Source: Deltaproteobacteria bacterium
Lineage (GTDB): Bacteria > Myxococcota_A > UBA9160 > UBA4427
Direction: 5' to 3'
Assembly: GCA_002719955.1 (NCBI GenBank)
Contig: PBFW01000071.1
Span: 1 to 64,000, forward strand
DNA length: 64,000 nucleotides
The position numbers and the translations under genes were made by a program. The stretch's first letter is position 1, and every line of letters begins with the position of its first letter. A model generated the notes under the pieces. It had not been told where the DNA came from. It ran no database searches and was given only the letters and a program-made list of their open reading frames with translations. Shown here piece after piece: positions 59,926 to 64,000 of the stretch.

Positions 59926-61125
59926 ATGGGAGAAGAGTTGCCGAGCAAGCGTTGGCGAGGACGCGTATTTCGCGCCCGGCGGGCCGCTTGGGTCGGCCTG
60001 ACCGTTGCCGTTCTGATCGGTGGTGGACCCCTGGGTTGTGCAGCGGCCCGGGCGGGGGGCCCCACCGAGGTCCGAGTCCTGATCTACGACGGCACTGATC
60101 CGATTGCGATCGGTGCGCGGGAGTTGAACACGGAAGTGGCCCTCTCGGGCGAAGCACTCGTCGTCGACGGCCGGGAGGTCGGGAATCGCTGGTCGCCGCG
60201 CGGAGCCGGTCCCTGGAAGGTCGGTTCGCGGAAGCTGCGCGGTCAGATCGTGTTGCGGGCCGAAGCGGGGCGGATCCAGGTGCTCAACCGCGTCGATCTC
60301 GAGGATTATGTGACATCGACCGTCGGTGGGGAGATGTCCCCGAACTGGCCGCGCGAGGCGCTGCGGGCGCAGGCCGTCGCCGCTCGCACCTACGTTCTGC
60401 ATGAAGCCGCGAAGCGTCGAGCCTCGGGGTGGGATGTTCGCGCCACCGCCGCCAGCCAGGTCTACCGCGGGATCGCCGCCGAGAGCGATGAGACGCGTTC
60501 GGCGGCGCGCTCGACCCGGGGCGAAGTGCTCACGTACCGCGGGGAGCCGATCCTCGCGGTGTTTCATTCGACCGCGGGCGGGCGCACGGCCACCGCGGGC
60601 GAAGTCTGGGGTCAGGATCTTCCCTACCTGCGCGTGCTGGAGGTCGAGGAAGAAGACGAGGCGCCGCACACCTATTGGCGGACGCTCTTCTCGGCAGAGG
60701 ATCTGTCGGAAGTGCTGGCGGCGGCGTCCGTCGATGTCGGGTCGCTTGGCGGCGTTTCGGTCACTCGGCGGTCGCACAGCGGCCGCGTCGAGCGGATCGA
60801 AGTGAGGGGAACGACCCAGATCGTCGAGCTGCGCGGGTCCCGCTTGAAGGGCTTCGTGGGGAGTCTCGGGTTGCGGAGCACGCTCTTCGATATCCGCCGA
60901 ACCGCGCAAGGATACGCCTTCGTGGGCTCGGGGTTCGGGCATGGCGTCGGGATGAGCCAGTGGGGTGCACGGGCGCTGGCTGAGCGCGGATCGTCGTATC
61001 AGCGTATCCTCGCGCGCTTCTATCCCGGTACCCGCTTGGAAAACTGGAGTTCGCGGCGAATCGCCGTTCCGGCAATATCGTTTGGTGGTTCCCCGGAAGG
61101 GGCGACCGGAGGACAGGTGAGATGA
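59926..61125 (+). CDS. SpoIID/LytB-domain peptidoglycan-related lipoprotein
   Basis: The gene encodes 399 aa. A basic N-terminus and hydrophobic segment end in P-L-G-C, suggesting a lipobox with Cys38. The SpoIID domain is clear: RVDLEDYVTSTVGGEMSPNWPREALRAQAVAARTYVL, then FHSTAGGRTATAGEVWGQDLPYLR. The C-terminal GFGHGVGMSQWGARALAERG is the classic ending. Family members are lytic transglycosylases acting on denuded glycan or amidase regulators. Unlike sporulation proteins, it is probably used in the growing envelope. It overlaps yajC by four bases. Confidence 0.92.
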   Translation: MGEELPSKRWRGRVFRARRAAWVGLTVAVLIGGGPLGCAAARAGGPTEVRVLIYDGTDPIAIGARELNTEVALSGEALVVDGREVGNRWSPRGAGPWKVGSRKLRGQIVLRAEAGRIQVLNRVDLEDYVTSTVGGEMSPNWPREALRAQAVAARTYVLHEAAKRRASGWDVRATAASQVYRGIAAESDETRSAARSTRGEVLTYRGEPILAVFHSTAGGRTATAGEVWGQDLPYLRVLEVEEEDEAPHTYWRTLFSAEDLSEVLAAASVDVGSLGGVSVTRRSHSGRVERIEVRGTTQIVELRGSRLKGFVGSLGLRSTLFDIRRTAQGYAFVGSGFGHGVGMSQWGARALAERGSSYQRILARFYPGTRLENWSSRRIAVPAISFGGSPEGATGGQVR

Positions 61126-61496
61126 GTTCGGTCGGTTTTGTTCCGCTCCAGGCCCAATCCGGGGGCGCGGACTTCTCCTTTTTCCTGATGATGGGCGCGA
61201 TCTTTCTCATCTTTTACATGCTGGTCATCCGTCCACAACAGAAACAGCAGAAGGAGCGCGAGGCGTTCCTCGCCACGGCCGCCAAGGGCGATGAGGTCGT
61301 GACCCAGGGAGGAATCCACGGCAAGGTGATGGCCGTGGACGGCGAAACCCTCGAGGTGGAAGTTGCGCGGGTCCGCGGGGAAAAGGTGAAGCTAAGGATC
61401 GCCCTCGGGCGCGTCGATCAGTTGACCAAGGCGGGGCAGGCCGGGGCCGGTGGTGGTTCCGATTCCGACGACAAGACCTCCAAGAACGCGAAATAG
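61122..61496 (+). CDS. yajC: Sec translocon accessory subunit YajC
   Basis: The gene encodes 124 aa. One transmembrane helix spans about 19-38 (FFLMMGAIFLIFYMLVIRP), followed by RPQQKQQKEREAFLATAAKGDEVVTQGGIHGKV. The C-terminal tail is Gly/Asp/Lys-rich. It binds SecDF. The gene overlaps the SpoIID-like gene and precedes secD by 22 bases. Confidence 0.97.
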   Translation: MSSVGFVPLQAQSGGADFSFFLMMGAIFLIFYMLVIRPQQKQQKEREAFLATAAKGDEVVTQGGIHGKVMAVDGETLEVEVARVRGEKVKLRIALGRVDQLTKAGQAGAGGGSDSDDKTSKNAK

Positions 61497-61518
61497 GCAG
61501 GGCAAGGGAGAACGCATC

Positions 61519-63108
61519 GTGGATGGTTCGACTCGTTTCAGGGCAATAGGCGTCGCGGCGCTGCTCGTCTTCTTTTCGTTCATTGCGGCCGCGAATTTCG
61601 TGCCCAAGGCGGAGCGAGTCGCGAGCGATTTCTGGCCCGATGATGGTCTTCGACTCGGGCTCGATCTGCGTGGCGGGATTCATTGGGTCCTCGGCGTCGA
61701 ACTCCAAGAGGCCGTGACCCGGGAGCTCGAATTCGTTCGCAAGTCGATCGAGGAGCGCCTCAAAGCGGAAGAAACCACGCTCGCGTCCTCAGGCGTCGAA
61801 GCGGGTGAACTCGTCCTGGTGCTCGCGAGGGAGGGGGATCGCTCGAAGACGATCGCCGAGGCCGATGACACGACGGTGCTCGAGAGCGCGGGCGGGACGG
61901 GGCTGGAACTCCGCTACCGCCTGACCGAGGACTGGAAGGACGACGTGCGCGAGCGGACGATGTCCCAGGTTCTCGAGGTGATGCGCCGCCGCATCGACGA
62001 TCCCCAGACAGGCGTTCCAGACTCGGTCGTCACGCGTCAGGGCAATGACCGCGTGCTGGTGCAGATCCCGGGCGAACAGATCGACCGTTTGCGCGCGCGC
62101 GCCCTGGTCGAGACCACCGGCTTTCTCGAGTTCAAGATCGTGGTCGATTCGGACAACTCCGAAGAGGCGCTGCGCGCACGCTATCCCGATGGCATCGGAG
62201 CGGATCGGGCGATCGTTCCCCAGATCGACCCGGAAACGGATGCGGTCATCGCGGTCTTCCTCGTTCCCCGGGTCGCGGATATTACCGGCGATTACCTCGA
62301 GGATGCACGCCTACAATTCGATCAACAGCAGCGCCCGGTCGTCGAGTTTCGCTTCAACCCGGCGGGCGGTGAGATCTTCGGCGAATTGACCGCTGCGAGT
62401 ATCGGGAAGCCGCTCGCTATCATCCTCGACGAGGAGGTCTATAGCGCGCCGAATATCCAAGGCCGGATCTCCACTCGTGGCCAGATCACAGGCAACTATA
62501 CTTCGGAGGAAGCGGCCAATCTCGCCGTGATTCTGCGCGCCGGATCGCTTTCGGTTCCGGTCGTCATCGAAGAGGAGCGTACGGTCGGGCCCGGTCTCGG
62601 GCAGGACTCGATCGAAAGCGGTGCGCGCGCTTGCCTGATCGGCTTGGTCATCGTGCTTGCCTTCGCCATTGCCTACTACCGATTATCCGGGGGGTTTGCG
62701 GCGTTCGCGCTGCTGGCGAACCTGGTCTTCCTGGTCGGTCTGATGTCGGTCTTCGAAGCGACGCTCACGTTGCCGGGAATCGCGGGGCTCGTACTCACGG
62801 TCGGGATGGCGGTCGATGCCAACGTGATCATCTTCGAGCGAATCCGTGAAGAGTTGAGATCGGGCAAGGCCGTTCGGGCGGCGATTGCGACCGGTTTCAG
62901 CAAGGCAACGCTGACGGTGCTCGACGCGAATCTGACGACGCTCTTTACGGCGGTGATTCTCTTCGAGTTCGGCACCGGACCGATCAAGGGGTTTGCGGTC
63001 ACCCTCAGTGTGGGCATCGTGACCAGCGTCTTTGCTGCGCTCGTCGTGACGCGACTGCTCTTTCAGCTCTATCCCGGCAACCGCAACGTTTCTTCTCTGT
63101 CGATCTGA
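61519..63108 (+). CDS. secD: Protein translocase subunit SecD
   Basis: The gene encodes 529 aa from a GTG with a GGGAG site. An N-terminal membrane helix (8-26) is followed by a large periplasmic region (LRLGLDLRGGIHWVLGVEL...). Five C-terminal membrane helices follow (ACLIGLVIVLAFAIAYYRLSGGFAAFALLANLVFLVGL; LPGIAGLVLTVGMAVDANVIIFERIREELRSGKAVRAAI). The DANVIIFERIREE motif is the RND-type translocation signature. It uses the proton-motive force to pull proteins across the membrane. Confidence 0.98.
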   Translation: MDGSTRFRAIGVAALLVFFSFIAAANFVPKAERVASDFWPDDGLRLGLDLRGGIHWVLGVELQEAVTRELEFVRKSIEERLKAEETTLASSGVEAGELVLVLAREGDRSKTIAEADDTTVLESAGGTGLELRYRLTEDWKDDVRERTMSQVLEVMRRRIDDPQTGVPDSVVTRQGNDRVLVQIPGEQIDRLRARALVETTGFLEFKIVVDSDNSEEALRARYPDGIGADRAIVPQIDPETDAVIAVFLVPRVADITGDYLEDARLQFDQQQRPVVEFRFNPAGGEIFGELTAASIGKPLAIILDEEVYSAPNIQGRISTRGQITGNYTSEEAANLAVILRAGSLSVPVVIEEERTVGPGLGQDSIESGARACLIGLVIVLAFAIAYYRLSGGFAAFALLANLVFLVGLMSVFEATLTLPGIAGLVLTVGMAVDANVIIFERIREELRSGKAVRAAIATGFSKATLTVLDANLTTLFTAVILFEFGTGPIKGFAVTLSVGIVTSVFAALVVTRLLFQLYPGNRNVSSLSI

Positions 63109-63164
63109 TCGCGGATCGACCGACCCTGAACCGCTCCAATCGCAAAGCCATCTAGGAGAATCCC

Positions 63165-64000
63165 GTGCCCTTCGAACTCGTTCCCCCCGGCACGAATATC
63201 AACTTTCTCGGCCAGCGCCGAGTCAGCCTGGCGATTTCGGTCGGGCTGATCGTGCTCAGCGCGATCTTCGCTCTGCCCTCGATGAACGGCATCAAGGTCG
63301 GATTGGATTTTGCCGGCGGGACCGAAGTGCAGCTTCTCTTCGGGGAGGGCACGTCGGTCGACGAATCCGCGCTTCGGGAAGTGGCGCGGGCGGCGGGTTT
63401 CGTGGATGCGTCGGTCGTTCGCTTCGGCGAGGTCGAGGAACGCGAATTTCTGATCAAGTTCACCGATGCCTCGGGTGTGGCGCCACCGGACGAAGAGATC
63501 CCGGACGGACTCGCCGCCAACACCCAGGTGATGTTGCTCGAAGCTGCCATCCAGGGTGCCCTCGGTGATTTCACGGAGCAGCGTGTCGAATTCGTCGGTG
63601 CGCGGGTGGGCGCCGAATTGCGCGAAGACGGAACGAAGGCGCTGCTCTATTCGGCGATCGCGATTCTGGCCTACGTGGCCTTTCGCTTCAGTTCCCGCTT
63701 CGCACCGGGGGCGGTCGTCGCGGTCGTTCACGATCTCACCATCACCGCCGGAATTCTCGTCATGATGGGCGAAGAATTCGACCTGCAGATCCTGGCGGCG
63801 ATGCTCGCGATCCTCGGGTATAGCCTGAACGACACGATCATCATATACGATCGGATTCGTGAGAATATGCAGCTGCACACGGCGGTCGATCTGGAAGACG
63901 TCCTGAACACGAGCGTGAACCAGACGCTCTCGCGGACGGTGCTCACGTCGCTGACCACCACGCTGGCGTTGCTCTCGCTCTATTTTCTGGGCGGGGAAGT
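63165..64000 (+). CDS. secF: Protein translocase subunit SecF, 3' end outside window
   Basis: The first 278 residues are present, from a GTG with an AGGAG site: MPFELVPPGTNINFLGQRRVSLAISVGLIVLS (membrane helix), VGLDFAGGTEVQLLF, then VGARVGAELREDGTKALLYSAIAILAYVAFRF and LNDTIIIYDRIRENM (the SecF signature). It partners SecD. Only the C-terminal residues are cut off by the window edge. Confidence 0.97.
   Translation, partial: MPFELVPPGTNINFLGQRRVSLAISVGLIVLSAIFALPSMNGIKVGLDFAGGTEVQLLFGEGTSVDESALREVARAAGFVDASVVRFGEVEEREFLIKFTDASGVAPPDEEIPDGLAANTQVMLLEAAIQGALGDFTEQRVEFVGARVGAELREDGTKALLYSAIAILAYVAFRFSSRFAPGAVVAVVHDLTITAGILVMMGEEFDLQILAAMLAILGYSLNDTIIIYDRIRENMQLHTAVDLEDVLNTSVNQTLSRTVLTSLTTTLALLSLYFLGGE

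Noticed and set aside
1-64000. tRNA, rRNA genes or a CRISPR array
   Set aside because: No TpsiC-like GGTTCGANTCC in a cloverleaf context, no rRNA-like sequence and no spaced identical repeats were seen by eye.

Overview
The window is a 64 kb stretch of GC-rich bacterial chromosome, densely packed with about 60 protein genes. No tRNA, rRNA, CRISPR array or intact insertion sequence was seen. Both ends cut through genes: a CaiB/BaiF CoA-transferase at the left and secF at the right. The gene content suggests a free-living Gram-negative from the former Deltaproteobacteria, such as Myxococcota, Binatota or a relative. The reasons are an LptC-LptA-LptB-RpoN-EIIANtr-HprK-RapZ-EIIA(Man)-HPr housekeeping string, a PEP-CTERM exported protein, many F420/deazaflavin-type enzymes, and many SDRs, amidohydrolase_2 proteins, CoA-transferases and acyl-CoA dehydrogenases. 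The phylum is an inference; no marker gene here settles it.

Layout. (1) 1-16.2 kb is a patchwork of small operons: a CoA-transferase, a cytochrome P450 coupled to a luciferase-like monooxygenase, an amidohydrolase, a cold-shock gene with a clear terminator, an unusual zinc-knuckle/SDR fusion, a PEP-CTERM protein, a sulfotransferase/phosphoesterase pair, and a lipoprotein / luciferase-like / acetoacetate-decarboxylase-like overlapping trio. It continues with a limonene-epoxide-hydrolase-like enzyme and a frame-disrupted iodothyronine-deiodinase-like gene that has UGA at the selenocysteine position. (2) 16.3-43.8 kb is catabolic: a double-length CoA-transferase, a molybdopterin oxidoreductase with two tandem SDRs, two YbaK-type deacylases, and a minus-strand run of a KstD-like flavoprotein, an amidohydrolase, many SDRs, an F420 PPOX protein and an enoyl-CoA hydratase. 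A TetR regulator is divergent from this run. It is followed by another amidohydrolase, another luciferase-like protein, GreA-like and GST genes, and a pair of adjacent acyl-CoA dehydrogenases. (3) 43.9-50.6 kb holds an orphan ORF, an ECF-type sigma factor with a small overlapping partner, a CBS-domain protein, a broken EAL/HDOD-like gene and ilvBN. (4) 51-64 kb is a long co-directional housekeeping block: LPS export, rpoN and the nitrogen/sugar-PTS regulators, metK, a SpoIID-like protein, yajC-secD-secF.

The catabolic block fits oxidation and CoA-dependent breakdown of a hydrophobic, possibly steroid- or terpenoid-like substrate: a P450 and F420 enzymes, KstD-like desaturation, alcohol/ketone interconversion by SDRs, CoA transfer, acyl-CoA dehydrogenation, and hydration. 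The substrate is not visible in the sequence.

The most interesting single locus is 15483-16164. It encodes a deiodinase-like thioredoxin-fold protein whose catalytic residue is encoded by UGA, with a bacterial-SECIS-like hairpin exactly where one would be expected. Two single-base frame breaks mean it is either a decaying gene or one affected by assembly errors.
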